This document shows, one piece after another, positions 1 to 11,022 of a stretch of DNA of 64,000 bases. The stretch covers positions 193,929 through 257,928 of the forward strand of contig NQMI01000011.1 of the NCBI GenBank assembly GCA_002270565.1, in the 5' to 3' direction. This stretch comes from Stenocarpella maydis (taxonomy: Eukaryota; Ascomycota; Sordariomycetes; Diaporthales; Diaporthaceae). Position 1 is the first letter of the stretch. Every line of letters starts with the position of its first letter. The notes under the pieces were generated by a model. The model ran no database searches. It was not told the origin of the DNA and was given only the letters and a program-made list of their open reading frames with translations. Position numbers and translations under genes: made by a program.

Positions 1-525
1 GCCATCTCGTCCATCGGATTCGCCCGCCTATCTGATCACTTCTACTGGCGGATGCCCTTCGTTGCCATCCCCATGTCGATGCTCGTCATTGCCTACGCCG
101 TAATAATCTCGTTCCACGGTGCGCTCTCGGCCAACCTGGGTGCAGCCTATTTCGCCATCTGCCTCCTCTGCGCAGGGATCTATCCCATCCAGCCAGCCGC
201 TTCCGCCTGGAACGCCAACAACCTCGCTCCCGCGGCGAGGCGGAACATTGGCGTGGCGCTCATGAACGCAGTAGGAAACTGTGGCGGCATCGTCGGGAGC
301 TTCATGTTCATCGACAAGGAGAGCCCTCAATACTATACAGGATTCGGCCTGGGCCTGGCGTTCGGTGCTACAGGATTACTCATGTCTTTCTTCCTGGAGA
401 TGGTATACAAGTGGACAAACGCTCGCAAGGCCAGGATGTCAGAGGCGGAGGTACGGGCGAGGTACACTGAGGCTGAACTGCTGGACATGGGGGATAAGTC
501 GCCTCTGTTCAAGCATGTACTATAG
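1..525 (+). CDS. MFS transporter, anion:cation symporter (DAL5/allantoate permease-like), 3' part only
   Basis: The frame is open from the first base and ends at TAG 523-525, so only about the last 174 residues are in the window. The visible part holds four to five hydrophobic helices, a loop motif AASAWNANNLAPAARRNIG typical of the DAL5/TNA1 group of fungal MFS carriers (allantoate, nicotinate and related organic anions), and a charged cytoplasmic tail ending in FKHVL. The product should be a plasma-membrane proton-coupled importer of a small carboxylate. The substrate cannot be told from the fragment. It lies next to a secreted GH3 enzyme on the opposite strand and about 7 kb from the catabolic block, so a role in that block is possible but unproven. 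Confidence 0.8.
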   Translation, partial: AISSIGFARLSDHFYWRMPFVAIPMSMLVIAYAVIISFHGALSANLGAAYFAICLLCAGIYPIQPAASAWNANNLAPAARRNIGVALMNAVGNCGGIVGSFMFIDKESPQYYTGFGLGLAFGATGLLMSFFLEMVYKWTNARKARMSEAEVRARYTEAELLDMGDKSPLFKHVL

Positions 526-1031
526 CCTCTGCGCCGGGAAGATCTTGAGTAGGAGTTCTTCGATAGTGGTGCGAGACGGCTGTGGACCGAGATACGTGGT
601 AGCAAATATTACACCCACTACTTAGTCCTAACCGTGTCATTTCAATTCCTGGATAAAGTTTCCGCCCTATAACTATGTGTATTCTTGTCGTTCGATCTGC
701 GGCTCCTAAGTTCATAGGATGTATCCGATCGAAAGCCATGCTAGACTGTTAGTGTGCACGCGAGAAGCGTATCACATTAACCTGCGAGTAGCGGGCACCT
801 AGGTGGTACGTATTCCCAAGTTTAAGTTACTGGCTGGGCACGGTCACAGCGCATCAAAAACCATATTCAACTGTCTTGAGGACGATCCAGCTACGGAAGG
901 TGAGACAAGTCACGATTCTCAGTATCTCCTAAAGGGACACACGTAACTGCATAACTTGACTTGGAACTCGGACAGTCAAATCTCAACAAACAAATTAATT
1001 GCTACTAGCATCCCTCGCCACTCCAGCGAGA
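526..1031. other. intergenic, between convergent genes
   Basis: About 500 bp between the 3' ends of the transporter and the GH3 gene. No coding signal is seen. It contains a palindromic ACCTAGGT at 797-804, a motif that recurs in many intergenic stretches of the window. Confidence 0.6.
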
Positions 1032-2885
1032 TTAATAAACAAGCCCGTGTCCGAATTTGAACACCGGATCTTCCGTGTCGAATGGGACATCCTCAAAACT
1101 TGCTTCAACCGCTTCCATGGACCTAGGAAGGTCAAATGGCAGCTTGCCTTCAGGCTGGCTGTTCCCAAATATAACATCCAAGAACGCCTCCGGGCCACTT
1201 CCGTAACTCCCAAGAAGCGCAGCTGCTTGCTCTGCCACCTCAGGGATGACAGCCGGGCGGTCGAGCTTCACGTCGACAATGCTAGGCGCGGCGGAGTAGA
1301 TGGCCGCTTGGCGCTGCTGCTCTGTTGAGTTGAAGGAAAGGGAGCCGGCGTGCATCAATGACTCGAACCCCCCGGGCCGCGGTTCGAATGGGGCGTTGTA
1401 TCTCAACAGGGCGTAGTCGGCTTCCCCAGGGGTCGCGACCACAGTCAAGTTCCGAGCCTCTAGGTGTGATGAATTGAAGCCCTCGACGTAGAATCTGGCT
1501 CCGGCGGCGTTTTTGATAGGCAGGATGTTGTCCTTATTCGTAAGAAGTGTGTACGCTCGGCGCTGGGCATCGTTCCCGAGTTTGACGAAGTCCGCGTTCC
1601 CGACGATGCGCTGAGCGGCCTCAGGATCGACGTACGGATTTTCAAAGAGACCAAGGGTAAATTTCTCCCGCAGGAGCCGCCGAACAGATGTATCAAGCCG
1701 CTCTTCTGGTACTAGACCGTCTTTGACAGCCTGTATAACCAACTCTGTTCGGTTCTCTCCCCCAAATTGGTCACATCCGGCGTCGAGGATCCTCACCACT
1801 CGTTCAATCTCAGTGGTATTCTCCAAACCCCATGCGCGCGCTGGCATATTTTGTCCCAAGATGTATGTGTCGGTAATGAGACCCCAGTCGGTCACGACGA
1901 TGCCTTGAAACCCGAGCTCTTCACGAAGAAGACCTGTGACAATTTGACGGTTGAATGAGAATCCAACAGGGTCGTATTGAGTATCAATGGGCCTCGAGTA
2001 GTACGGCATCATCTGCCTGGCACCAACACCGATAGCGGCCTTGAAAGGAATCAGGTGGTAGTCGAAATTGTCTCCGGGGTATGTCTGGTTCTTTCCGTAC
2101 GTGAAGTGAGAATCCTCGCCGTTCTCCATGGGCCCACCGCCGGGGAAGTGCTTCGTGACAGTGGTGACTGAGTGATTACCAAACTCTTGGCCCTGGAAGC
2201 CCTCGATATATGCCACAAGAAGCTCACTGGTCAGGTTGGCATCCTCTCCCCACGTGCCGCCGATACGTGCCCATCGCGGCTCGGTCGACAAATCCACCTG
2301 GGGATGCAGGGCTGACCGTAGTCCCACCGCTAGGTATTCTTGGCGTGCTGTCTCCGCAAATTTCCTGACCAGTTCTGCGTCTCTGATAGCGGCCAGCCCG
2401 AGGCTCTCCGGCCACTGTGAGAATGTGCCTGCTTCGAAGCCCGTGCCGATGTTGTCGGTAAAGGAATGCCGTGGGTCTGAAGATAATGTGATGGGTATCC
2501 CCAGGCGCCCACCAACAGCCCGCCGCTGAGCTTCATTTACGTACTCAGCGACCTTGGCGGCGTTGAGTATATTGCCGACTAGGTTGAAATGCGAGATCAA
2601 ATTCTTCCTGATGAGTATGTCGGAGGCGCTGCCATCGACGAGGGTGTAATTGGAGGGCATGTTTAGTTGGGTATGGAACAGTTGTCCGGCCTTTTCCTCA
2701 AGACTCATCCTTTGGAGAAGGTCTTCCACCCTATCGTCAACAGGGAAAGAGGCATCCTTGTAGATGGCGGGCGAGTTGTCTGTTTGGCGATGTGCCAGGG
2801 GTCCTTCAGCACCGTGAGAAACTGAAGAGCAAAGCACGCCCGTTGACAGGGCCACAGCAAGGACCAACTGAGAGTGTCGGTACAT
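1032..2885 (-). CDS. Secreted glycoside hydrolase family 3 enzyme (beta-glucosidase / beta-N-acetylhexosaminidase-like)
   Basis: Intronless gene of 617 aa. I start at the ATG at 2883-2885 rather than one 17 codons upstream, because the protein then opens with a clean signal peptide (about residues 1-26, cleaved near SVSHG). The GH3 N-terminal barrel is clear: SLEEKAGQ near the start, the KHFPGGGP signature (Lys245-His246), and GIVVTDWG, whose Asp333 matches the GH3 nucleophile. A Rossmann-like GH3 C-terminal domain follows. There is no fibronectin-III tail, unlike large fungal beta-glucosidases; the length fits the smaller bacterial-type GH3 group. It probably removes terminal sugars from beta-glycosides outside the cell. 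Substrate specificity cannot be read by eye. Confidence 0.88.
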   Translation of the reverse strand: MYRHSQLVLAVALSTGVLCSSVSHGAEGPLAHRQTDNSPAIYKDASFPVDDRVEDLLQRMSLEEKAGQLFHTQLNMPSNYTLVDGSASDILIRKNLISHFNLVGNILNAAKVAEYVNEAQRRAVGGRLGIPITLSSDPRHSFTDNIGTGFEAGTFSQWPESLGLAAIRDAELVRKFAETARQEYLAVGLRSALHPQVDLSTEPRWARIGGTWGEDANLTSELLVAYIEGFQGQEFGNHSVTTVTKHFPGGGPMENGEDSHFTYGKNQTYPGDNFDYHLIPFKAAIGVGARQMMPYYSRPIDTQYDPVGFSFNRQIVTGLLREELGFQGIVVTDWGLITDTYILGQNMPARAWGLENTTEIERVVRILDAGCDQFGGENRTELVIQAVKDGLVPEERLDTSVRRLLREKFTLGLFENPYVDPEAAQRIVGNADFVKLGNDAQRRAYTLLTNKDNILPIKNAAGARFYVEGFNSSHLEARNLTVVATPGEADYALLRYNAPFEPRPGGFESLMHAGSLSFNSTEQQRQAAIYSAAPSIVDVKLDRPAVIPEVAEQAAALLGSYGSGPEAFLDVIFGNSQPEGKLPFDLPRSMEAVEASFEDVPFDTEDPVFKFGHGLVY

Positions 2886-5449
2886 TGTCCTTGTCAACCC
2901 AAGGTACGAGGAATAATATTTTGCCAGAATTTCCACACGCGATGGAGATACGAGAACTTCGTCTAGATTATATATTTCACCAGCCCAGACTAAGATTGGA
3001 GACGGGAAGACGCCATTTCCATTTATCCTTGTTTACCTTCGTGACCTGTCCGACAAGTGAGCGGGAAGTGATTACGCATGAGATGTCCCGAAGAATAACC
3101 GCGGTGGGGCCGCCTTGGAAGTCGGAGAGACTACTACATAGTACTCCCTATTGCGAGGTTTTGTGGGGGGACAGACGATGTGCCAAGCACACCACCGGAA
3201 CTCTCCTTGAATATCGAGACTTGGCGTGCTGCCTAGGTAGCTGAATGCTCACGACGCATTTGCCGAAGGCATGGTCGAATTTGCCGAGCCCCAGAAGCCA
3301 AGCGCTGCCTAGGCCGGTGCCCACATAGAGATGATTTGTCGTGATGTTGAGCCTCGCATTGGAAAGGTCGCGTTGATTCGTGGTCATGCTGCCAAGGGCC
3401 CGGTTTGTGGGGAAGTGGAGTGAATCCGGGGAAGTCTAGGTGTAGAGCCGAGATGCGACCGGCCGAAGAAAATATCTTGTGTGTCACGAGTCCGATGGTC
3501 TTGGCTTTTCTCTGCTGCACAAGACGTCGTGACGTTTTACACGTAAAGAAACCACTGCTCTCATACAACAACCTTGGAAAGAGATGATTTACAAGGGACC
3601 GACCCAGTAAGGATATCAACATTCCAAGGCGCAGCATGCCGTCCGAGTTATCTGTGCGGACTAAATTGGTCAACTTGTTGGCAATAGTGCTTAGTATTCA
3701 CTATTTACTACTTGGCTATGGTGGGCGAGGAGCCCCCTATTTATACTTTATCCTCCATACCATACTAAATAGTATGAAAATAAGATATCCCATATTAATA
3801 ATATATCAGTAGTCTAGAATATTCCAACACAACTCGACCGTGTGCAGGTTGCTTGGCCCTGATAGTTTCTTGAAAATATCTGCTTCCTCATATCGCAACT
3901 GAGCATAAAAGAAATTTCCATGACGATCTCAGAGCTTGCACACCCGAGGATCACAACTCTGTATGCACTGCAAGGGAATAGATCTATTATTTAGTTGGTT
4001 TCGTTCTTAATCTGATGAACCTACTTGCCCTCGTCCTCCTTTTTTTAAAAAAAGAAATTACAAAAAGAAAATCGCTGCAGACGATCCCTTCATCTAATCC
4101 CGTGTCTCATGTCCGGATGTCAAGCAGGACATGCCTTAAATATAAAGGCTGCGTAAACCGGTGCCTGGACTGCAACCCCAGTCTGGGTGTAGGAGGAGAG
4201 AAAAGGACAAGGGTGACCCCGCCGAAGTATCATGCTTAACATCTCTGGAATCAGAGAAGACTGAAATTGGATGAACCTCCATTCATTATCAAGCTCCGAC
4301 GGGAGCGGACCGAGCGTATAAAGGATACTCCTTAATTTCCATAGTAGTCGGGAAGTTTCCCTGCATACCGGGTCTATCACGAAGTCAGATAAGATAAATA
4401 TCAGGGATAACATAAGAGACGTGGCCTATGTGCCTTTCTATGCCCTCACTTCCTCTCTCCAGAGCCCCCCTTCCTAGACCCCTTTCTTCCCGAGAGCCCC
4501 CTTGCCTTCCAACCAAGCCCTTCCATTTTCAAAACCCCCCGGGTACCACAGCTAAGAGCAAATGTTCCTTAGAGGTCATTTCGTTAATTCTGGTCTGTGC
4601 TTATCATGGATAAAAAAACTACATTTCATCCTATAGGTCTCTTTATTTGGTTGGTTTACAATTAAGTTATTCTTAATTATTGTGAAGTATGATGACCTGC
4701 ATGTTAGCTATTGCTCAGCTTCCGGTATCCTTCTTAAAAAATTTGTATTTTCTTTACACTTGTGTCGCCTGTCTGGAGGCAAGCCATACAGTTGAGACAG
4801 AATACGCAGGCCTTTCTTTTGTTCCTTTCCCCTAAGGAAATTGGCGTCGTATTCCATCAGCATGCCCACAAAGAGGATAACAGCTGACCGGGTTTGAAGA
4901 GCCAATGGTGCAATGAACTCTTGAAAAATGCCAAGTGTTCAGGCGGCGGAGACATCTTGGCAGCATAGCATATAAAAATGCTAATTGTACTGCAGCCAAG
5001 CGATCTGCTCTTACATACTTACCATAACCTTGTCTGCCTTCTCATTCTCATAGGAGACCGAGTTTTCCGTTTTCTCAGCACTAATGTGGCCAAGATCCCA
5101 CGCATCACTCAGCTCCGTCGATCATCGCTCAGCTTCCAGCCTCTCGAGACACAAGAAAAGGGGCAGACCCCCAGCCTGATGCCCAACATCGGTCAACATC
5201 ACTTCTCTCCTTTTATTTTCTTTCCTTCTGTGGTTTGAAACGAGATGAGCTTTCCCTGGAAGGCTTCGATTCATTGGGTATGTACTCAGAAATGAAGGTG
5301 CTGCATGTTTGGACTGGAAAACTGTTGCTTTGGCAGCTTCCATATTGCCAAACTGTTTCCTCTGCGCCATCGGCTGAAGATTTTATTGCTAGGAGAGAGC
5401 CTGCAATTATAGCGGCCCAACCCTAGGCACAAACCCTTCAAATTTACAT
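2886..5449. other. long intergenic region without a supported gene
   Basis: About 2.5 kb. Short ORFs occur on both strands but none resembles a known family or has a plausible intron structure. The stretch at 3700-3830 is AT-rich; 4430-4560 is a polypyrimidine-rich tract. The GH3 promoter should lie at 2886-3250. Confidence 0.5.
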
Positions 5450-7362
5450 CTAACATCAAGCTCATAGTTACTATTCTCAACAACTATCTTTATATTACTG
5501 GCGGAGCATTTTCACAATTCATCGATGGAGACATCGCGATGAACAGTAACAGCGCCGGCTGGCCCTGTATTTGCAACCATCGAAGAACTAAAAGGTAGTG
5601 CTGTACTGACATGTTTTGCATCAGTAATGGATACTTTGTCGCTAAACCTCGGGGAATCATGGGTGAATTCAACGGTACAGTACAAAGTGACGAACCAGAA
5701 CGCTCCATCATTCAATAAAGCGGCGTTTTGGAGAGACCATACCCAAAAGACTGCATACCTATGGGGCGGATGGGCTCCCCGTGGCCGACTCCGCAGGACA
5801 AAGGAGCTATGGCAGTTTACGGCCAACGGTGATGGCGGCGGCGCGTGGAGCACCCCGGACGCGGTGAACCCGGACAAGTTCCTCAACATAATGCGCACGA
5901 ACGCGGCATCGGCGGCAGCGTGCAACAGCAAAGCTCTCTACCTAGGCGGCTACGTTGGCAACAACAGCGACTGGTGGCACGAGACGGACAACAAGCAGCC
6001 CGGGCCGGGTATGGTAACATAGGACATGGAGACGCTGACCTGGGACAACGTCTCGGCCCAGCCGTTCAACGAGCAGGGTACGTCAATCTACGGGGCCGCC
6101 GCGTGCGCCGAGAACCTTGGTGGGGACGGCCTGTTCTTCCCCCTAGGTGGTCACGTGTCGACAGGCATGAGGGAATTCAACGAGATTGACAGCGGGCAAT
6201 TCCTGATGAACATGGGAAACGTGACTTTCTACGACGTCGGGGAGAAAAGATGGTATTGGCAGCAGACGTCAGGGGAGACGCCTGAGCGGCTGGACCGCCA
6301 CTGCGTCGCTGGTGTTCAGGGCCCAAATGACACCTATGACATGTCTGTGGAGTTCTTCTATTCCCTCACCACTCGCCACCTTTTTTGAGTCAACACGACA
6401 AGTGCCCAAGACCCGAGACCGCCGCTGACCGCTCCTCACCGCAGCTACATGTATGGCGGCAACGACTTCCGCGACGGCAAGGAGGATATGGTCAAGTCAG
6501 ACCTGTGGGTGCTCTCGCTCCCGGGGTTCGTCTGGTTCCGGGCCAACACTACATCGGAGCCACGTAGCTCTCACGCCTGCATCGTAGCCAACAACAACCA
6601 GATGATTGTCGTTGGTGGCACCGGCGCTGCTGGCGCCAGCTTCACCAGACCCGATGTCTGGGCCCAGGGCCTTGGGGTCCTCAATTTACACTCGCTATCA
6701 TGGAAGAGCCAATATGATGCCGATGTGGCGGACTATGAGCCACCGCAGGCTGTTGCCGATTGGTATGCAAAAACGTAGGTAGCACGGTTGTCCTTATGAA
6801 GTAGAATAGGAACTAACGGGGTATACCACTCAATAGTAGCCTCAACACGCTAGAATGGAGCAATGATGATGTTAGAGCGCTTTTCGTTGGCAGCGGTATG
6901 CCATCATGGGCTTCTCTCCTCTCGTCGTATTGCTTACTATATAGTGCTTACAATCATCCTCGTATAGACAGCAAGGACAGCGACAACACACCATCCCCGA
7001 ACGGGCCCATAAATGGTGGTGTCATAGGCGGGGTTCTGGGCGTGGGCCTCGTCGTGGGCGCAGTCTGGTCGTTTATATGACGGCGGGGGCGGCGGCAACG
7101 GGCGGCAGAGCTCAAGTACATGGCGCCTCTCCCATCGGACAACCGTGATGGTACCTGCTACGACCCACCGATCTCGCAAAACTACCAGCATTACGCCATT
7201 GAGCTCAACAGCAGCTCGGCGTCGTAAAACAAGCAGCACCCAGCCGTGGGCCACGGCCCGTACGAGATGGCCGTCGAGCCCAAGCACCGTTATCCGGTGA
7301 TGAGGAATGGTCCGTCGGAGATGGGGACTGAGAATGGGCCGCATGAATTACCTGCTAGGTAA
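5450..7362 (+). pseudogene. Kelch-repeat membrane protein, inactivated
   Basis: Translated pieces read like a fungal kelch-repeat protein with one C-terminal membrane segment. An LYITGG-type kelch start lies near 5485, NMYGG-like blades near 6449 (MYGGNDF) and 6610 (IVVGGTG), and a Gly/Val-rich helix at about 7010-7075 is followed by an Arg-rich cytoplasmic tail. The frame is interrupted in coding positions: TAG at 6020-6022 (inside MVT/DMETLTW), TGA at 7078-7080 right after the membrane helix, and TAA at 7225-7227 in the tail, after which the same frame continues to TAG-free sequence ending near 7362. Two further stops (around 6386 and 6776) can be absorbed by introns with branch sites gctgac and actaac. 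The scattered point stops argue for a decaying gene, not a wrong model. Role of the intact family: cell-surface or scaffold protein of unknown partner. Confidence 0.7.
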
Positions 7363-7897
7363 TAAACAGAAAAGATAAGAATATTATATATAAGTCCTGT
7401 TTAGTTAATACAAAGCGTAACAAATAAGGTAAAATAAGGGCTACATATATATTGTTTACTCTTATAAGAATACTATTCAAGGTTATGGAAATGTATGTGC
7501 AGTGTTTTGCTTACGGCTAAATCCATCATTACGTAGCACGTAGGTCTCTGACTGAGGTAAGATGCACAATAATCCGAAATTTAATGATATCTATTATATA
7601 TCTCAACTCCAAATTTGTTGTTCCACATTGGAGCTTTACGAAAAAGTCTCGACCTTGCAATCTAAAGGTGCTATACCACAGTTGGTAACAATGGGATTCG
7701 ATTCCATGTTACTAGGACCTCATAATAGATAGCCAACCGCAAGGCCACAAAGTGAAAGATAGATATCGAAAGCTGTGGTCGTCAGAGGTCTATTATGGAA
7801 CGAGTCGTAATGTATCTAAGCAATTGAATTGATAGCGTTGGAGAGTATCTAGGTATCGCTTGCCACACACTGTTGTAGCAATAACTGCAAAGCATTC
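7363..7897. other. intergenic, AT-rich
   Basis: AT-rich spacer between the kelch pseudogene and the amine oxidase 3' end. It should contain the amine oxidase terminator. A tRNA-like patch at about 7640-7720 was considered and rejected. Confidence 0.5.
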
Positions 7898-10313
7898 CTA
7901 ATTCTTCTCGCAACAGTCGGAGAAGAGTACCGACGTGTTATCTTTGCTGGATGGCACGTCAATGGCCGGATTCCCGTTGAAGAAGTCTGAGGGCAGGAGG
8001 TGGACCTGCAATGTTTCGACAGGCCTGAGAGGAGGGAGCAGTCAGATTCCATGATCCGGTGCGTAGCAGGGTAGGTACTGGAGAGCAATCCAGGTGGAGT
8101 GCGATACTCACATTACTGGCCAGTCTTCGACGCGAGGATTGTGCGTCAGGCCAAAGACGCTCCACAAGACCAGGTCTTCATCCTCGACACTCTCATTTCG
8201 CGCAGCCGCGTCTGCCACGCCGTCCGTCTCGCACTTACTCATGAACGGGTACCTCCCACCGGCGTACAGCTCGTCGTCCTTGTACCTTGTCACCCACAGG
8301 TGGTGGCGCGCAAACTTGGCGCGTTCGGATTGGATGCTCCCCGGCTGGGCCAGGAGAAGCTGTGTTGCAGGAGTAACAATCTTGTAACCCACCGGAGAGC
8401 CGCTGACCGGGTTGAGCTTATGTGTGTTCTGGATCTTGAAGACGCGGTTCGTGAGAGGAGAGGCGTCAAGGCCGGCGGATTCTCGGATGCGTGACTGCCG
8501 AACCTCATATCGGTTGCCCATGGGGTTTGTCCTGTCATTGATGTCAAGCGGCAGCGACTCCTCCTGCACGAGGGTATTCTTCTGGCCGTCGATGGACGGG
8601 TCAACCCTCAGACAAAAGACGTGCTGATGGTTTTGCGCAAGGACGCCTGGGTTTACCACTTTACCCCAGCTGGCGGTCTTGCCCGGGTCGATCCCGACGA
8701 CCGACACGATGCCTGTGGCGCGGATCTCGACGGTGATGCCCGCGGCCTGGTCGAATTTGAAGTTGAAAATGTACTCGTAGTTGGCGAGCGTGATGATGTA
8801 CTGGATTACAAGCTCCCGGCGGCGCGTCACCACCGCACGGTTGGTCCGCCAGTTTGTGTGCTTCCAGCCGATGCCGTTGTCCTGCTCATGCAGACAGATT
8901 ACGTTCTTGGCCTCTTGAGCGGTGCCGCTGGGGTCTATGAGTACTCCGTCGAAGTACTTGATTTGTTTCAGGTCAGCACCGCTCCTGAATGATAAGACAG
9001 GCCACCTGCTCTCGGGTTGCCCGCGTCTCGGAGTAAAACTGGCACGCGTGAATGGAAGTGAACGCTACCTTGATCAACCCCAGGCAATCGCAGCCCAGTT
9101 CCAGGTTGTTCACAGTATGGCCCAGGCCACCGTCTCCGAAATCAAACGCCTGCTTTCGGTGAAATGGGGGTCTGGGGTCGGCATACGGCACAGTCTTCAC
9201 TCAGTTCACCACTTAGCACTTTACGTTTCGTTTCCGCTGGATGTAGGGAACAGGGGGAGGACGCACCATTTCGCTCATGGCGAGCCTGTAAAGGACGGGA
9301 CGCCCTTGATACCTGATATCATGGATGACGGCGCCCTCTCTCGAATTGAAACTGAGACGCATCCGCCATTTCTGCCACTCGATCAAGTTGCCGTCCGAGA
9401 GGGTGAAGCTGGGGCCATCCGGCTGTACCACAGACAGCGGTTTCAGGTCCTTCCTTGTGCCGCCCGGGAGCAGTTCCGGGACGTACTCAGCCGGCTGGTA
9501 AGCATCAAGGACCCCAGGTAGGTTTGTCCTGGCCCGGAAATCGTCGTCGTTTCCACCCGTTGCCAGCTCGTCTATGCGAATGATCTCCTTGGTCACGGCA
9601 TCGATGACCGGGATCAATGGCAATGGGTATGCGTAGAAATTCGAGTCCGGGTTCTTGGATCTGGTGTCGCGGGCGAAGAGAAGGGCCTGGAAGAAGCGCC
9701 TGGACCCATCATCGATTTCAGGGGCCCCGTACGGCCACGGCTCAATGACGACCTCGAAGCCATCAGGTAGCTTGAATTCCTTCAGCTTCTCCTTCAATAC
9801 CGGCGAGCTGGCGCACGCGTCACCAGCAGCCTGGAGCTCGGTACTAGAAGCAGGATGAGCAGCCTGTCCATACGTGCTCAAGATGAAAAGGCTAGAATAT
9901 ATTGAGTATGGTATATAATACAGTGATACTCACATGGTCAATGCGGCATGGTATTTTTGGGCAATGAGACGGTGCTCGACTCGCTCCTTGCGCCTCAGAT
10001 CGATTATGGACTCCTGATACTGTGGCATGTTGCTTCCCTTGGTAATTGCATCATACTGAACCTTTGCTAGTCGCGGCGGTCGCGGAGTGTCTGGAGAGAG
10101 TTTCCCGCTGTGCTCGAGCTCGAGAAATGGCACGACCTCATTTTTGGGTGGTTCCAAGAGAATGATTTGCCTAAAATAAAGAATCTGGTCGGCATGGCAG
10201 CCCAGCACGATGTCGCGGGCGAGGTTTGTCTCGCCAATGGACAAGGACGAGAGAGGGTGAGGGATTGCCTCGTTAATGGACAAGGCCGAGAGAGGGTCAG
10301 AGATTGCAGGCAT
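7898..10313 (-). CDS. Copper amine oxidase (primary-amine oxidase, TPQ-dependent)
   Basis: Five exons: 9934-10313, 9267-9891, 9069-9194, 8112-8956, 7898-8024, joining to 700 aa, a normal length for fungal copper amine oxidases. It oxidises a primary amine to the aldehyde with release of ammonia and H2O2. Tyr437 in LANYEY is the precursor of the topaquinone cofactor; His487 and His489 (NHQHVF) and His649 (THNPRVEDWP) are the copper ligands; DPRPPFHRKQAFDFGDGG carries the catalytic-base region. The N-terminal D2/D3 domains are present. The start is uncertain: ATG at 10313 or six codons earlier. Residues 3-28 contain a 13-residue near-duplication (DPLSALSINEA / HPLSSLSIGET). The gene is divergent from an aldehyde dehydrogenase that could use its product. 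The first intron is only 42 bp. Confidence 0.92.
10228..10305 (-). repeat. 39-bp tandem duplication at the amine oxidase N-terminus
   Basis: Two adjacent 39-bp copies starting CTCGccAATGGACAAGG and CTCGttAATGGACAAGG differ at a few positions and encode two 13-residue versions of the DPLSxLSIxE segment. The duplication is in frame and lengthens only the extreme N-terminus. Confidence 0.7.
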
Positions 10314-11022
10314 GGCTGCAGGAGATCGCACGAGGGTTTGCCTTTTGTCCCAAGTATCACACGTTGGCCGAGGAGAGGGCCAGAGAATTTATTGACCAAG
10401 AAACACCTTTGAGCGGCGGCGAGAGATGGGGGGTTTGGCAAGGCCGTCAAGTTAACAAGCACGTCGCTTGCACCAAGCCAATGTCTGTTCGGCCAGAGAC
10501 GAGGGAGTGCTGCTCTTTGCGATTGTTCTGTGGGTGTTTCAGCCTTTTTTTTCTTCTTCGGAAGTTTCAAGTTGTTTGATTGGGGGTCTGGGTTGCGATC
10601 GGATTACGAACAAAACCAATTTAGGTCCGGCAGTGTGGTTCACGATCAAGGCTATCAGGAACTTTAATAAGCATTTACCTGCGGAGAGCATGCATCGGCA
10701 GGGCGCAATGCCGGCATCCAGCAAGTCTAAATCGAAAGACTACGCATACCTGAGTCAGTAGACAAGATGGGTCTCAGATATCGGTGCATTTCGGAAACGT
10801 TTCAAATCGAGGGCAAGAATAATTGAGGTAGGGCTTTACATTCGGAATGCCAGGCAAACCTCCCTTCCGCAATGTTCCGGGTGTCCCCGCGGCATGAATG
10901 GCATATTACAAGAATGAGAACATCGCAAACATTGGCCCCTACCCACGCGAGGTTACAAGCAAGAGCTGCTAGGAAAGTCCCTTTTGAACTCTGAATTATC
11001 AAATAACTTGAGCTATAGAGGA
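10314..11022. promoter_or_regulatory. divergent promoter region: amine oxidase / aldehyde dehydrogenase 1
   Basis: About 710 bp shared by two head-to-head genes. It contains three copies of the near-palindrome TTCGGAA (about 10557, 10790 and 10841), the last two extended to TTTCGGAAA and ATTCGGAAT. TATA-like AT-rich patches lie near both starts. The regulatory role is inferred from recurrence of the element. Confidence 0.5.

Noticed and set aside
3148..3673. Overlapping minus-strand ORFs of 79 and 146 codons
   Set aside because: No family resemblance and no support from composition.
7640..7720. tRNA-Leu-like patch with a possible CAA loop and GGATTCGATTCC
   Set aside because: The anticodon loop is 8 nt and the acceptor stem does not form.
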